Assembly: GCA_003216915.1 (NCBI GenBank)
Contig: QCIB01000004.1
Location: forward strand, 1 to 64,000
DNA from: Prochlorococcus sp. AG-402-I23
Lineage (GTDB): Bacteria > Cyanobacteriota > Cyanobacteriia > PCC-6307 > Cyanobiaceae
Direction of reading: 5' to 3'
Length of the DNA stretch: 64,000 nucleotides
The notes under the pieces were generated by a model. That model did not search any database and had not been told where the DNA came from. It worked only from the letters and a program-made list of their open reading frames with translations. The position numbers were made by a program, and so were the translations under genes. Shown piece after piece: positions 18,611 to 27,948 of the stretch. Positions within the stretch are counted from its first letter, which is position 1, and the number at the start of each line of letters is the position of its first letter.

Positions 18611-18960
18611 AATTCTGTGTATTTAAGAGATTTCCCTTTTGATTTCTCAATTGGATATTTCTTCGAATTTAAGTCAATTTTTTTAAGCGCAATTTTTTCT
18701 AAATCTATATCTAACAAATCGACAAGTTTAACAAGATAGTTAAAAATATCGGCAATTTCCGATTCAATTTCCTCTTTTGAATTTTCAATAACATCTTGAC
18801 CACCATCGAGAGACCATTGGAATATTTCTAATAATTCTGATACTTCTACTGTTAATGCCATAGCAAGATTTTTTGGTGTATGAAATTTTTCCCAATCGCG
18901 TTCTTTTGAGAATTTTATGAGTTTATCTTTAATTTTTTTCAAATCCACTATTTCCTTCAT
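18607..18960 (-). CDS. MazG-like nucleotide pyrophosphohydrolase (RS21-C6/dCTPP1 type)
   Basis: A 117-residue all-alpha NTP pyrophosphohydrolase. The magnesium-binding helices are clear: E39xxE42 with E45 in TVEVSELLEIFQW, and E68xxD71 in SEIADIF. The HTPKNLAMAL...FQW arrangement is close to RS21-C6 (dCTPP1), which removes dCTP analogues including 5-methyl-dCTP (known for the mammalian enzyme). ATG start at 18960. It is transcribed before the HNH nuclease and coupled to it by an ATGA overlap, so the two are very likely made together. One inference is that it keeps modified nucleotides out of host DNA; general nucleotide sanitation is the conservative alternative. Confidence 0.8.
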   Translation of the reverse strand: MKEIVDLKKIKDKLIKFSKERDWEKFHTPKNLAMALTVEVSELLEIFQWSLDGGQDVIENSKEEIESEIADIFNYLVKLVDLLDIDLEKIALKKIDLNSKKYPIEKSKGKSLKYTEL

Positions 18961-19063
18961 TTGTAAAAATCTTTTTTATCACTAGAGATAAACTAGTCAT
19001 TGCTAGATATGAATTCACTTTAAATTTAAATATCTTCAAATAAATCTTTGTGTTTAAAAATTT

Positions 19064-19081
19064 AGGTAGTATTTTCTACCT
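19064..19081. repeat. inverted repeat AGGTAG-(6)-CTACCT in the mazG-like / DUF1825 gap
   Basis: A perfect 6-bp inverted repeat with loop TATTTT. A second short inverted repeat, ACTAG (18981-18985) with CTAGT (18993-18997), lies closer to the mazG-like start. The 304-base gap 18961-19264 must hold promoters for both directions, so these could be operator or transcript-end elements. No T-run follows, which argues against a classic terminator. Confidence 0.3.
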
Positions 19082-19117
19082 TTCAATTATTGGTAAAATA
19101 TATTAGTTTAGGACAAC

Positions 19118-19228
19118 ATGAGTGCAACATCACTTCAAATCCTTTGGTATCAGGAAGTGAAAAACAAGAAAAGTTGTACCGCACCAACTTTATTATTCAA
19201 TGATGCAAAATCATCAAGTCAGTTATAA
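19118..19228 (+). CDS. possible 36-residue small ORF upstream of DUF1825
   Basis: ATG at 19118 opens a 36-codon frame (begins MSATSLQILWYQEVKN, ends SSSQL) closed by TAA at 19228. Composition is protein-like rather than low-complexity, and it lies in the only long stretch between the mazG-like gene and DUF1825. A shorter ORF (19203-19262, ending GSQRLGGGL) overlaps its end in another frame. There is no strong ribosome binding site. It could be a small protein, part of an untranslated leader, or chance. Confidence 0.3.
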   Translation: MSATSLQILWYQEVKNKKSCTAPTLLFNDAKSSSQL

Positions 19229-19264
19229 TAATGGTTCTCAGAGATTAGGGGGAGGATTATAATC

Positions 19265-19588
19265 ATGGGATTCTTCGAGTCAGACATCGTTCAAGAAGAA
19301 GCTAAAAAGCTTTTTACAGATTATCAAGAACTTATGAAACTTGGTTCTGATTATGGAAAATTTGACAGAGAAGGGAAAAAAATGTTTATAAAAAAAATGG
19401 AATCTCTTATGGATCGTTATAAGGTTTTTATGAAGAGATTTGAATTGTCTGAAGATTTTCAAGCAAAAATGACAGTGGAACAATTAAAGACACAGTTAAG
19501 TCAATTTGGGATTACTCCTGATCAAATGTTCGATCAAATGAATAAAACCTTAATAAGAATGAAGGATGAACTTGATAAAACTTCTTAA
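19265..19588 (+). CDS. DUF1825 family protein
   Basis: A 107-residue, highly charged, mostly helical protein of the cyanobacterial DUF1825 family (MGFFESDIVQEEAKKLF start, later LSQFGITPDQMFDQM). Its function is unknown. ATG at 19265 is preceded by GGGGGAGG, a strong ribosome binding site. tyrS follows after 19 bases, so they may form an operon. The first 20 bases recur with two changes at 17147, where a decayed copy appears to remain. Confidence 0.85.
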   Translation: MGFFESDIVQEEAKKLFTDYQELMKLGSDYGKFDREGKKMFIKKMESLMDRYKVFMKRFELSEDFQAKMTVEQLKTQLSQFGITPDQMFDQMNKTLIRMKDELDKTS

Positions 19589-19607
19589 ATTTAATTGTTA
19601 AAGCTTC

Positions 19608-20846
19608 ATGTCAGATAATTTAATATTGCCATCATGGCTTTCAAGAGGAATAGAAGAATATTTCCCAATTAAGGGAACAGATAAAACCTTTTCGGAAATA
19701 ATTGATTATGCGAAAAAAAATAATAAAAAATTAAGGGTTAAACTCGGGATCGATCCAACTGGAACAGATATTCATCTTGGGCACAGCATATTGTTTAAAA
19801 AACTTAGGGCATTCCAAGATAACGGACATATTGCAGTTTTAATTATTGGGGATTTTACTGCTCAAATTGGAGACCCAACCGGAAAAAACAAAACAAGAGT
19901 TCAGTTATCGGAAAAACAAGTCAAGGATAATGCAAAAACATATTTAACCCAACTAGGGATGGGAAAGCCAGCTAATGAATCTATTTTAGACTTTAATTCA
20001 AAAGATAGAATAGAAATTAGATATAACAGTGAATGGTTAAAAGGATTAAATCTTAATTCGATAATTGAATTAATGGGTAGTGCAACAGTTAGTCAAATGC
20101 TAGCTAAGGAGGAATTTAATAAAAGGTACACTTCGCAAGTTCCAATTGCTTTGCATGAATTCTTATATCCACTATTACAAGGTTACGATTCCGTGGTTGT
20201 TCAATCAGATATTGAGCTTGGAGGTACAGATCAGAAATTTAATATTGCAATAGGAAGAGATCTTCAAAGGCATTTTAAAAAAGACCCTCAATTTGGTGTT
20301 CTGCTGCCAATTTTGACAGGTTTAGATGGAATTAAGAAGATGAGTAAATCTGAATTTAACACCGTCGGTTTGACTGAAGATCCGCTTTCAATGTATTCAA
20401 AATTAGAAAAAGTACCCGATAATATAATACCTACCTATTTTGAATTACTTACTGAATTAGATTTAAGTTTTCTTGAAAACTCAAATCCTCGTGAATTACA
20501 GAGAAGAATGGCTTTAGAAGTTACTACTTTATTCCATGGGGCTGAAGAAGCATTAAAGGCGCAATCAAACTGCGAAAAATTATTCCTTGGACACAAAGAA
20601 AAAGTTGGAGAAATTCCAGAGATTTCTTTAAAAGAAGTAGTTTTTCCAGTAAAGTTTTTTTACTTGTTAAGTGCTCTAAAACTTTTCAAATCTAGTAGCG
20701 AATCTAAAAGATCTATTAAAGGTGGGGGTGTGAAAATTGATAGTCAGAAAGTAATAAATCCTGATTTAGTTTTTAATTCAAAAAATGATTTGGAAGGGAA
20801 AATTTTGCAAATTGGGAAAAAAATAATTAAGAGGTTTGAAAACTGA
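19608..20846 (+). CDS. tyrS: tyrosyl-tRNA synthetase
   Basis: Class I aminoacyl-tRNA synthetase for tyrosine. HLGH (56-59) is the HIGH motif, [11 protein letters not shown] the tyrosine-pocket region, and KMSKS is at 244-248. Length 412 matches the longer bacterial TyrRS, with a C-terminal S4-like RNA-binding part (about 350-412; [17 protein letters not shown]). ATG start at 19608. It is followed within about 6 bases by pyrF. Confidence 0.97.
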   Translation: MSDNLILPSWLSRGIEEYFPIKGTDKTFSEIIDYAKKNNKKLRVKLGIDPTGTDIHLGHSILFKKLRAFQDNGHIAVLIIGDFTAQIGDPTGKNKTRVQLSEKQVKDNAKTYLTQLGMGKPANESILDFNSKDRIEIRYNSEWLKGLNLNSIIELMGSATVSQMLAKEEFNKRYTSQVPIALHEFLYPLLQGYDSVVVQSDIELGGTDQKFNIAIGRDLQRHFKKDPQFGVLLPILTGLDGIKKMSKSEFNTVGLTEDPLSMYSKLEKVPDNIIPTYFELLTELDLSFLENSNPRELQRRMALEVTTLFHGAEEALKAQSNCEKLFLGHKEKVGEIPEISLKEVVFPVKFFYLLSALKLFKSSSESKRSIKGGGVKIDSQKVINPDLVFNSKNDLEGKILQIGKKIIKRFEN

Positions 20847-20852
20847 AAATTG

Positions 20853-21581
20853 ATGAATAAAAGATTTAATTCAGAAGATAAAATAATATTGGCAATTGAT
20901 GGATTAGATGTAAGTCAAGCAAAATTACTTCTGGAAAAATGTCCTAATATTAAATGGGTTAAAGTTGGTTTAGAGCTTTTTGTCAGGGAAGGTCCAAGAG
21001 TTATTGAAATATTAAAAGGTTTAAATAAAAAAATTTTTTTAGACTTAAAATTTCATGATATTCCAAATACAATGCGTTCAGCATGTTTCCAAGTTTCAAA
21101 ATTAGGGGTTGATATAATTTCTATTCATGCTTCAGCAGGTCTAAAAGCTCTTAAGGATTCTAAGAAAGCATCTTTAGAAGGAGCCACTTCAGTTAGTGTT
21201 AAACCTCCATTTGTTGTAGGAATAACTGTTTTAACAAGCTTTTCTCTTAAAGATTTTCAAACTGATCTAGATAGAAATAATTCAATTGAAGAAAATGTAT
21301 TGAGACTTGCAAAATTGTCTTTTGATGCCGGATTAGATGGATGTGTTTGTTCCCCTTGGGAGGTAAAAATTTTGAGATCAATTTATAAGGATAATTTTGA
21401 AATTATTACACCAGGCATTAGATTAAATATTGACAATAAAGATGATCAAAATAGAATTATGACTCCCCGTGAAGCTATAGATAATGGCGCTTCTAAGTTA
21501 GTTATTGGTAGATCAATATCAAAAGCTATAGATCCTAATAAAGCTCTAATAGAAATATTTAAATCTATTGATTCTGATTAA
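20853..21581 (+). CDS. pyrF: orotidine 5'-phosphate decarboxylase
   Basis: Final step of UMP synthesis. The catalytic motif [10 protein letters not shown] (about residues 66-75) with its Asp-Lys-Asp array is intact, and TPGIRL and VIGRSI near the C-terminus form the phosphate site. ATG at 20853 is chosen over the TTG one codon earlier. It sits 6 bases after tyrS in a probable operon. The last 17 bases overlap the convergent plsY gene. Confidence 0.96.
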   Translation: MNKRFNSEDKIILAIDGLDVSQAKLLLEKCPNIKWVKVGLELFVREGPRVIEILKGLNKKIFLDLKFHDIPNTMRSACFQVSKLGVDIISIHASAGLKALKDSKKASLEGATSVSVKPPFVVGITVLTSFSLKDFQTDLDRNNSIEENVLRLAKLSFDAGLDGCVCSPWEVKILRSIYKDNFEIITPGIRLNIDNKDDQNRIMTPREAIDNGASKLVIGRSISKAIDPNKALIEIFKSIDSD

Positions 21582-22158
21582 TTTTGGATTCTTCTCCCTT
21601 AAGCAATCTTGTTATGTTTGTTCTATGTTTCCAGATTACTAATAATGCCACAATTAAACTTATAAAAAAATATGAGTGAATAAATTTTCCTAGGTAAAAA
21701 AACATAAAAATAGGAAGTAAGATTGCAGCTGAAATACTGGATAAAGAAACAAATTTAGTTCTTGTTAGGACTATTAAAAAAATACCAAGAGATGCGAGTC
21801 CGACTTTCCAAGAAAGAGCCAAAAACATACCTAATCCAGTTGCAACAGCTTTCCCTCCTTTACCTTTAAGCCATATTGGCCAAATATGTCCTGAGATAGC
21901 GGATATCCCTGCTATAACTTCTATTAATCCTTGATCTGTGTAATATTGAGCAATTTTTACTGCAATAAGGCCTTTCCCAACGTCAATGATAAATACAAAA
22001 AGTGCTGGCCATTTCCCAACATTTCTTAAGACATTTGTGGCACCTGTAGATCCAGAACCTATAGTTCTTAGATCTATATTTTTGAGATATTTTCCAATTA
22101 AGAAACCTGTCGGAACTGATCCTAAAAGATAACTTGTAAAAATTATTAAGACATTCAT
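21565..22158 (-). CDS. plsY: glycerol-3-phosphate acyltransferase PlsY
   Basis: Membrane acyltransferase that uses acyl-phosphate to make lysophosphatidate. About five hydrophobic helices are visible, and [12 protein letters not shown] (34-45) and a central [13 protein letters not shown] are the conserved cytosolic loops. Length 197 is typical. It lies 5 bases after the DUF3086 gene, so co-transcription is likely; the 3' end overlaps pyrF by 17 bases tail to tail. Confidence 0.95.
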   Translation of the reverse strand: MNVLIIFTSYLLGSVPTGFLIGKYLKNIDLRTIGSGSTGATNVLRNVGKWPALFVFIIDVGKGLIAVKIAQYYTDQGLIEVIAGISAISGHIWPIWLKGKGGKAVATGLGMFLALSWKVGLASLGIFLIVLTRTKFVSLSSISAAILLPIFMFFYLGKFIHSYFFISLIVALLVIWKHRTNITRLLKGEESKINQNQ

Positions 22159-22163
22159 AAAGC

Positions 22164-23174
22164 TTAGTTTAGTTCAAGATCATCGTAAATTTCATTATCT
22201 GAACCAGCAAATGCAACCCATAATGGGAATTGAAGTATTGGAATTTCAACAGAGGTTTCTGCCGCATCAATGATAATAAATGGCAATTCTTCATTCGCTT
22301 CTAATCTATCAGCTCTCTCGATGACACCTTCAGGCCTTTCAAAAAGAACAATCCCACTATTAGGTCCAAAGTCATCCCTTGTAAGACCAAGTGAATCTTG
22401 AAGAATTCTTCTCCATTCACCTAATCGTTCAGGCTGCGAAGCTAAAATAAGTGTCTGAAACTGATCTCCATATAATTCGCCGAGAATAGATATTAAACCC
22501 GCTGATAACAAGGCATTTTTTTGTCGAGATCCTCTACTTTCAAGAGAACCTCTCCCGCCCATGTTAAAGAACCAATCATCCATAATTTCTATATCTGATG
22601 AATCCAGACTACGTCTTAATTTCCAAGGTTCTGCATAAAAGTCAGGTTGTTCTGTAAAACTTGAAAAGCAACTTTTTATAATCTCTTCATCTGGCTTAAA
22701 TGTTTCAGAAAGAGCGGGAACATTAACTACATTATTTGTGCTATTGTTTTGCTTTTTTTCATCAAGGGGAGAAGGTTTTACGATTATTGGTTGAGAAACT
22801 AATTCAAGTTTCTCTACGTTTTGTGAAAGATTCTGCAAAGCCCCAGTTAAGTACTCTTGAAAGCCTTTAACTCTTTTAGCAATATTATCTGACTGACCTT
22901 TAAAATTTGACTCAATATCTTTTTCTATTTCATTTTTTTTTGTTTCTAACTCTTTTATTTCTTCACCTAAAGAGTCTTTTTTTGAAACGAGATCTCTAAA
23001 AATTTCATTAGAAATTTCATCAAAAGATTTAGTTGATTTGTCGTTTTTTGGTGTAGTTTTTTTATTTTGTGTTGTATTTTTCTTACTAATTTGTTTGGTT
23101 TTATCATCTGAAATTGACTTATCTATTATTAATTCCTTTTCAGGATTATTGTCGGAAATTTCTGTATTGGTCAT
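22164..23174 (-). CDS. DUF3086 family protein
   Basis: A 336-residue cyanobacterial protein of unknown function. Residues 1-55 are Lys/Thr/Asn-rich, 60-110 look like a coiled coil ([22 protein letters not shown]), and about 165-336 form a conserved globular domain with [20 protein letters not shown] and [14 protein letters not shown]. No catalytic motif is recognised. ATG start at 23174. It lies between the DUF3119 and plsY genes on the same strand. Confidence 0.8.
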   Translation of the reverse strand: MTNTEISDNNPEKELIIDKSISDDKTKQISKKNTTQNKKTTPKNDKSTKSFDEISNEIFRDLVSKKDSLGEEIKELETKKNEIEKDIESNFKGQSDNIAKRVKGFQEYLTGALQNLSQNVEKLELVSQPIIVKPSPLDEKKQNNSTNNVVNVPALSETFKPDEEIIKSCFSSFTEQPDFYAEPWKLRRSLDSSDIEIMDDWFFNMGGRGSLESRGSRQKNALLSAGLISILGELYGDQFQTLILASQPERLGEWRRILQDSLGLTRDDFGPNSGIVLFERPEGVIERADRLEANEELPFIIIDAAETSVEIPILQFPLWVAFAGSDNEIYDDLELN

Positions 23175-23209
23175 TTAAATAATTTTGATGAATAGGCAAA
23201 GTCTGAATT

Positions 23210-23614
23210 TTAAGAATTTTTAATTTCCAGGGAGTCAACTTTTTTTATGAGCTCATCTTTTAATTGCTTTGGATTAAATAAAATTGGTAATAAATGAGGA
23301 CTGGACTTTTCTCTAAAATAAAAAATACCTGGGATTATAGGGAAAAAGAATTTCCATGATATCCAGTTCTTGAACGGAAAAGTTCTAATCTCTTTCCCTA
23401 ATTGTAAAACGATTAAATCATCATTTGTTATTTTTATTCTTAAGGTGAATGACTGAAGTAATAAAAAAAAGCTAAAAGAAGCACAAACTATTGTTGGCAA
23501 AGAACCAATATTCAAAAACAAAAGCATAAAACTTAAAACTATTAGAATGATTGGTAACTGAAATGATGGAGATATTATTACTGGTTCCTCTTTTTTTGAT
23601 TTAGTGTTAAACAT
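23210..23614 (-). CDS. DUF3119 family membrane protein
   Basis: A small cyanobacterial membrane protein (134 residues from the chosen start). Two hydrophobic segments (LPIILIVLSFMLLFLNIG and IVCASFSFFLLL) are followed by a soluble part with DDLIVLQLGKEIRTFPFKNW. The frame is open to 23650, but the ATG at 23614 is preferred because it begins 4 bases after the mlaE-like stop, whereas the longer version overlaps that gene by 32 bases. Function unknown; the neighbours suggest membrane or envelope work. Confidence 0.8.
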   Translation of the reverse strand: MFNTKSKKEEPVIISPSFQLPIILIVLSFMLLFLNIGSLPTIVCASFSFFLLLQSFTLRIKITNDDLIVLQLGKEIRTFPFKNWISWKFFFPIIPGIFYFREKSSPHLLPILFNPKQLKDELIKKVDSLEIKNS

Positions 23615-23618
23615 AGGA

Positions 23619-24374
23619 TCATCCAAATAAAATTTGTGTGAGAAATACATCCATTAAAGATACAGTAACGAGAGTCATTACAACTGCGCCTGTTGTACTT
23701 GTTCCAACTTCTTTTGGACCACCTTTAGTTGTGAGTCCATATCCACAAGCAATGATTGAAATAAGTAATCCGAACACAACAGATTTTATTAACATTGAAG
23801 TTAAGTCTGTACTGGTTAAACTCACATTACCTGATCTTACAGATGTCCAAAAAACTATTGGAGGAACTTTATAAAAAATTGTGCTCCAAACTTGTCCGCT
23901 CCATAAAGCTACAGATAAAAACAAAAGACACTGTATTGGAGACATTATTATCATCGATAGTAACCTTGGGACTACCAAATATTGGACTGGTTCGGTCCTT
24001 AACATGGTTATTGCCTCAATTTGTTCTGTGACTTTCATAGTTCCCAGTTGAGCAGCATAGGCAGTGGCAACCTTTCCAGTCATTAAAGTAGCAGTTAGAA
24101 GGGGAGCCATTTCTCTCGCCATGCCTACTGCTAATAAACCTCCAATTTCACTTGAAACTCCCATACTTGTGAGTTGTGATGCAACTTGAATATTAAAAAC
24201 TGTACCTGCGGCAATTCCTGTAATTAATACAATTAATAAACTTCCAGGACCTGACTCCATGAGTTGGTCAAAGAGATCATTTTTGGAAATTTTACCTCTA
24301 AAGATAAAGTTAATTGCTTGCCCGCCAATGATTAAGCTGCTTAGAAGTCTTTTGAAAAAATAAGGATAATACAT
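23619..24374 (-). CDS. mlaE: MlaE-family ABC transporter permease
   Basis: Permease of the MlaE/YrbE (plant TGD1) family, which moves phospholipid-like substrates between membranes. The 251 residues include GSLLIVLITGIAAGTVFNIQ, GGLLAVGMAREMAPLLTATLMTGKVATAYAAQLGTM (the family signature region) and several TM helices. ATG start at 24374. The ATPase and substrate-binding (MlaD/MCE) genes are not adjacent and must lie elsewhere. Co-directional with DUF3119, DUF3086 and plsY, so a lipid-linked operon is plausible. Confidence 0.88.
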   Translation of the reverse strand: MYYPYFFKRLLSSLIIGGQAINFIFRGKISKNDLFDQLMESGPGSLLIVLITGIAAGTVFNIQVASQLTSMGVSSEIGGLLAVGMAREMAPLLTATLMTGKVATAYAAQLGTMKVTEQIEAITMLRTEPVQYLVVPRLLSMIIMSPIQCLLFLSVALWSGQVWSTIFYKVPPIVFWTSVRSGNVSLTSTDLTSMLIKSVVFGLLISIIACGYGLTTKGGPKEVGTSTTGAVVMTLVTVSLMDVFLTQILFG

Positions 24375-24383
24375 ATCTTTATA

Positions 24384-25781
24384 TTAGTTTGTAATTAATT
24401 TTTGATCCCATTTTCTCATAATTAAAAGACCAATTATTACCAATATTGAGGGTATAAAACCAATACATAATCTAATAGTTAATTGTGCTGAGTAGCATTG
24501 TTCCATAATATTTAGACCATCTTGATCATTCAAGCATGATTGATAACCAGATAAATATAATAAAAATCCTAATAATTGAACACTAAATGCGATACCAATC
24601 TTCTGAATAAGCACCATCCAAGCGGTATATAGTCCTGCGGGTTTCTCTGGATCTTCATCTATTGCATCAGGAAGTAGTGACCAAGGGATAAGAAAAGCAG
24701 TTGAAGCTCCAATACCGATAAGACAGATTATGAAAATTAAAAGAATGAACAAAATTATATTTCCTGAATTTAGAAATAAATTATCCCCAACGCCTGAAAC
24801 CCTAGATAAAGAAGGTAAAAACAAAGTTGCCGTACATGAAAGAATCCAAATCATCGCTCCATAGTTTAAAGCTGAAATCCTATTCAATTTATTTGATACT
24901 CTGGTCCATATTTGTAAACCCACTAAAGCGCTAATTTGGAAAGGTATTGGTACCCACTTCGCAATATATGTTGGTACATTCAGTACATCTTCTATATAAA
25001 TTAAAGCTACAGTTTGCATTAATTGTAAGGCGCACCAGAGAAGAATATAAAGCGTAATAACTTTTAGAAATTTTTTATTTCTGAAGATTCTTTTGAATTG
25101 AAGTGTTATAGCTTCCACTTTTCCTGAAGGCCTTCGTGCTTTTTTTGCAAATGGAGCCAATCCCCAACAAGAAATTAATGTTGCAGCAACTGCAATACAT
25201 CCACTTATTTTACCCATTAAAAAATATTCATTATTTGCTGATCCTTCAGAACCTAATACAACTCCAGCAATTATTAGACCAGTTAGTCCTGCAATTATTG
25301 AGCCAGTAAATCTAGATGCGTTTAATCTTGTTCTTATTTCTGTTTTTTCAGAAATTTCAGTAGATAGAGCTGCAAAAGGAAGATTAATACTTGTATAAGC
25401 AGTCATTACGACTATAGAAATTATGGCATAGTAAATAGTCTTGGTTAGCACGGAACCAGAGGGTGTCCACCATATCGCTGCTAAAGATAAACCAAGAGGA
25501 ACAGATGCTGCTACCATCCAAGGGATTCTAGGCCCCCATCTTGATTTGGTTCGATCACTTAACCATCCAATTAACGGATCATTTACTGCGTCCCATATCT
25601 TTATTAACATTAATAATGAACCTGCAATTATTACTGGTAAACCAGCAGAAATAAAGAATTTGAAAAGAAAAAAACCAAATTGCGTCGCGACTAAACCTGT
25701 GCCTGCATCTCCTAGTCCATAAGAGAGCATTAATCTTGTTGTTGATCTAGAAATATTTTTTTTCGAGTGTGAATTTTCCAA
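24384..25781 (-). CDS. GPH-family sugar:cation symporter (MFS superfamily)
   Basis: A 465-residue, roughly 12-helix carrier of the glycoside-pentoside-hexuronide family: DAVNDPLIGWLSDRTKSRWGPRIPW is the signature loop after helix 2. In Prochlorococcus the MelB-like member has been reported as a high-affinity glucose transporter (GlcH). This gene is a reasonable orthologue candidate, but that is inference. ATG start at 25781. The mlaE-like gene follows after 9 bases. It is divergent from tRNA-Gly; glgX lies just beyond, putting sugar uptake beside glycogen breakdown. Confidence 0.85.
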   Translation of the reverse strand: MENSHSKKNISRSTTRLMLSYGLGDAGTGLVATQFGFFLFKFFISAGLPVIIAGSLLMLIKIWDAVNDPLIGWLSDRTKSRWGPRIPWMVAASVPLGLSLAAIWWTPSGSVLTKTIYYAIISIVVMTAYTSINLPFAALSTEISEKTEIRTRLNASRFTGSIIAGLTGLIIAGVVLGSEGSANNEYFLMGKISGCIAVAATLISCWGLAPFAKKARRPSGKVEAITLQFKRIFRNKKFLKVITLYILLWCALQLMQTVALIYIEDVLNVPTYIAKWVPIPFQISALVGLQIWTRVSNKLNRISALNYGAMIWILSCTATLFLPSLSRVSGVGDNLFLNSGNIILFILLIFIICLIGIGASTAFLIPWSLLPDAIDEDPEKPAGLYTAWMVLIQKIGIAFSVQLLGFLLYLSGYQSCLNDQDGLNIMEQCYSAQLTIRLCIGFIPSILVIIGLLIMRKWDQKLITN

Positions 25782-25842
25782 TCTTTTTACTTTGTTGATT
25801 GTTTGATAATGTATTATTGCAATGGTAATTCTATTACTTAAT

Positions 25843-25913
25843 GCGGGCGTGGTTTAGTGGTAAAACCTCAGCCTTCCAAGCTGAAGATGCGGGTTCGATT
25901 CCCGCCGCCCGCT
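25843..25913 (+). tRNA. tRNA-Gly (anticodon UCC)
   Basis: Full cloverleaf of 71 nt. Acceptor GCGGGCG pairs with CGCCCGC, anticodon stem TCAGC/GCTGA encloses loop CTTCCAA with anticodon TCC, and the T-arm GCGGGTTCGATTCCCGC is intact. Discriminator U73; CCA is not encoded. The 3' end lies one base from the stop codon of convergent glgX. Confidence 0.97.
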
Positions 25914-25914
25914 T

Positions 25915-27948
25915 TTAGAATATATTGTTTTTTGTCCCAAATACTTCTTCTGAAATGATTAATAAAGAGCTTCTACTCTTTATTGAAACAGATTTTTCCT
26001 TAATAGTTAAGGGTTTAAAAATCTCAGACATACTAGTGTCAACAATTTTTAACCAATTATATTTACAATTCGGTAAGGGGAAATCTATACTTTTTGAATA
26101 TGCATTTAAACCTATCCAGACCAGCGGATTAGTATTGCCTTTGTTAATACTAAATGCAACTGTGTGAGACCAACTACTCCAATCGGGTCTATCTAACTTT
26201 GTTCCATGCCAATGATATCTTGGAATATTTTCATTGGTTTGATTATTAGGGAAGAATGATGGATTAAAAATGTTTATTAGTTTTTTTCGGATTTTTATAA
26301 CGTATTTAAAATATTCCAATAATTCCAAATCTTGTTGACCATGTTCCCAATTCATCCAGCCCAATAAATTATTTTGGCACCAAGAATTATTGTTACCGCC
26401 TTGTGACCTTCCTATCTCATCACCCATAAGTATCATTGGAACACCTCTAGATATAAGTAAACTAAGAATAAGATTTTTTTGTTGTCTTTTTCTTAAATCA
26501 TTAATTAATAAGTTTGTAGTTGGTCCCTCTATACCATGATTCCAAGAATTATTATGGTTATCACCATCTCTATTTTGTTCTCTATTGGCAAAATTATGTT
26601 TTCTATTGAAAGTTACTAAATCTTTTAGAGTGAATCCATCATGGGAAGTAATAAAATTTATTGATTTTGGGAAAATATCATCTTCTTTATAAATAGATGG
26701 CGTCCCTTTTATTTTATCGCTCATATTCCAAGCTGTATCTTTATCCCCCTTCCAAAATCTCCGTAAGTCATCTCTAAAATGACCATTCCAAGTGAAAGTA
26801 TTCTTAGATGGGAAATCACCTAATTTATATAAACCGCCACAATCCCATGGCTCACTTATGAACTTGATATCGATAAGTTCTGGTTCACATTCGATATCTT
26901 CAAAAATTGGAGGATTATCAAGCGGTGAAAGATTTTCTCCTCTTGATAGGGCAATTCCTAAATCAAATCTAAAACCATCAACCCCTAATTCACTTGCCCA
27001 ACATTTTAATGATTCAATTATTAGTTTTCTAACTAATCCTCTGTTTGCTGCAATAGTATTACCACATCCGGAGACGTCCTGATAATTTTTATCTTTTCCA
27101 ATAAAGTAATAAAGATTTTCATCTATACCTTTCCAAGATATTGCGGGCCCTTTTGAATCACCTTCGGAAGTGTGATTATATACAACATCTAAGATGACTT
27201 CAATGCCTGCTTTATGACATTCCTCTACAAATCTTCTAAATTCGTCTCTATTTTTTTCGGCGGATTCATTTGAAAGATATTCAAAATGCGGAGTAAACCA
27301 ATTAATTGGACTATAACCCCAAAAATTTTTTAGACCATTTGGGGCATCAGTAGGATCAAAACAAAAAATTGGAAGTAATTCAATTGTTGTAATACCCAGT
27401 TCTTTGAGATAAGGAATTTTTTTTAAAAATTTCTTAAAACAACTTTCATATTTATCAGTTGATTCAGTGAAAGCTTTAATATGGAGTTCATAAATAATTG
27501 TTTCTTCCCAAGAATGTTTTGGTCTTGGATAATCCTTAAAATTAAATAATTTCCTATCGCAAACAATGCTTTTAAGACAAGAATTAGTATTTTCTTGCGT
27601 TTTTAATGCATTTTCTCTTTGATAACTTCCCCATCCGGCAATACCCCTTGAACATGGATCAAGTAATACTTTTTTTTCATAGTTACTATTAATTTCATTA
27701 TTTTTTTGTTTTACTCTAAAAGCATAAATACAACCTTCATCTAGATTTTTTATTTCGGCATGCCAGTAAGGACCTTTATTATGAGTCTGATCTAATTTGA
27801 ATATACTTTTTGGGAAAATAGAGTCCTCTTTCTCAAACAATAAGATTTCTACATATTCAGCATTTGTGGCTATCAAGGAAAAATTAACCCCTTGTGAAGT
27901 TAGAGAACTTCCTAAAGGAAATGGTTTGCCTTTATTGAGATGAATCAC
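25915..27948 (-). CDS. glgX: glycogen debranching enzyme (isoamylase/GlgX type)
   Basis: GH13 enzyme cleaving alpha-1,6 branches of glycogen. An N-terminal CBM48-like domain (1-130, KGKPFPLGSSLTSQGVNFS) precedes the barrel with DVVYNH (254-259), the nucleophile D329 in GFRFDL, and FITSHDGFTLKDLV later. Length 677 is usual. ATG start at 27948. The stop is 1 base from the tRNA-Gly 3' end. It is followed downstream on the same strand by the GPH symporter, beyond the tRNA. Confidence 0.95.
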   Translation of the reverse strand: MIHLNKGKPFPLGSSLTSQGVNFSLIATNAEYVEILLFEKEDSIFPKSIFKLDQTHNKGPYWHAEIKNLDEGCIYAFRVKQKNNEINSNYEKKVLLDPCSRGIAGWGSYQRENALKTQENTNSCLKSIVCDRKLFNFKDYPRPKHSWEETIIYELHIKAFTESTDKYESCFKKFLKKIPYLKELGITTIELLPIFCFDPTDAPNGLKNFWGYSPINWFTPHFEYLSNESAEKNRDEFRRFVEECHKAGIEVILDVVYNHTSEGDSKGPAISWKGIDENLYYFIGKDKNYQDVSGCGNTIAANRGLVRKLIIESLKCWASELGVDGFRFDLGIALSRGENLSPLDNPPIFEDIECEPELIDIKFISEPWDCGGLYKLGDFPSKNTFTWNGHFRDDLRRFWKGDKDTAWNMSDKIKGTPSIYKEDDIFPKSINFITSHDGFTLKDLVTFNRKHNFANREQNRDGDNHNNSWNHGIEGPTTNLLINDLRKRQQKNLILSLLISRGVPMILMGDEIGRSQGGNNNSWCQNNLLGWMNWEHGQQDLELLEYFKYVIKIRKKLINIFNPSFFPNNQTNENIPRYHWHGTKLDRPDWSSWSHTVAFSINKGNTNPLVWIGLNAYSKSIDFPLPNCKYNWLKIVDTSMSEIFKPLTIKEKSVSIKSRSSLLIISEEVFGTKNNIF

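Noticed and set aside
19203-19262. 19-residue ORF ending GSQRLGGGL as a double-glycine leader peptide
   Set aside because: It ends at the glycines with no core peptide after them, and the G-rich end coincides with the DUF1825 ribosome binding site.
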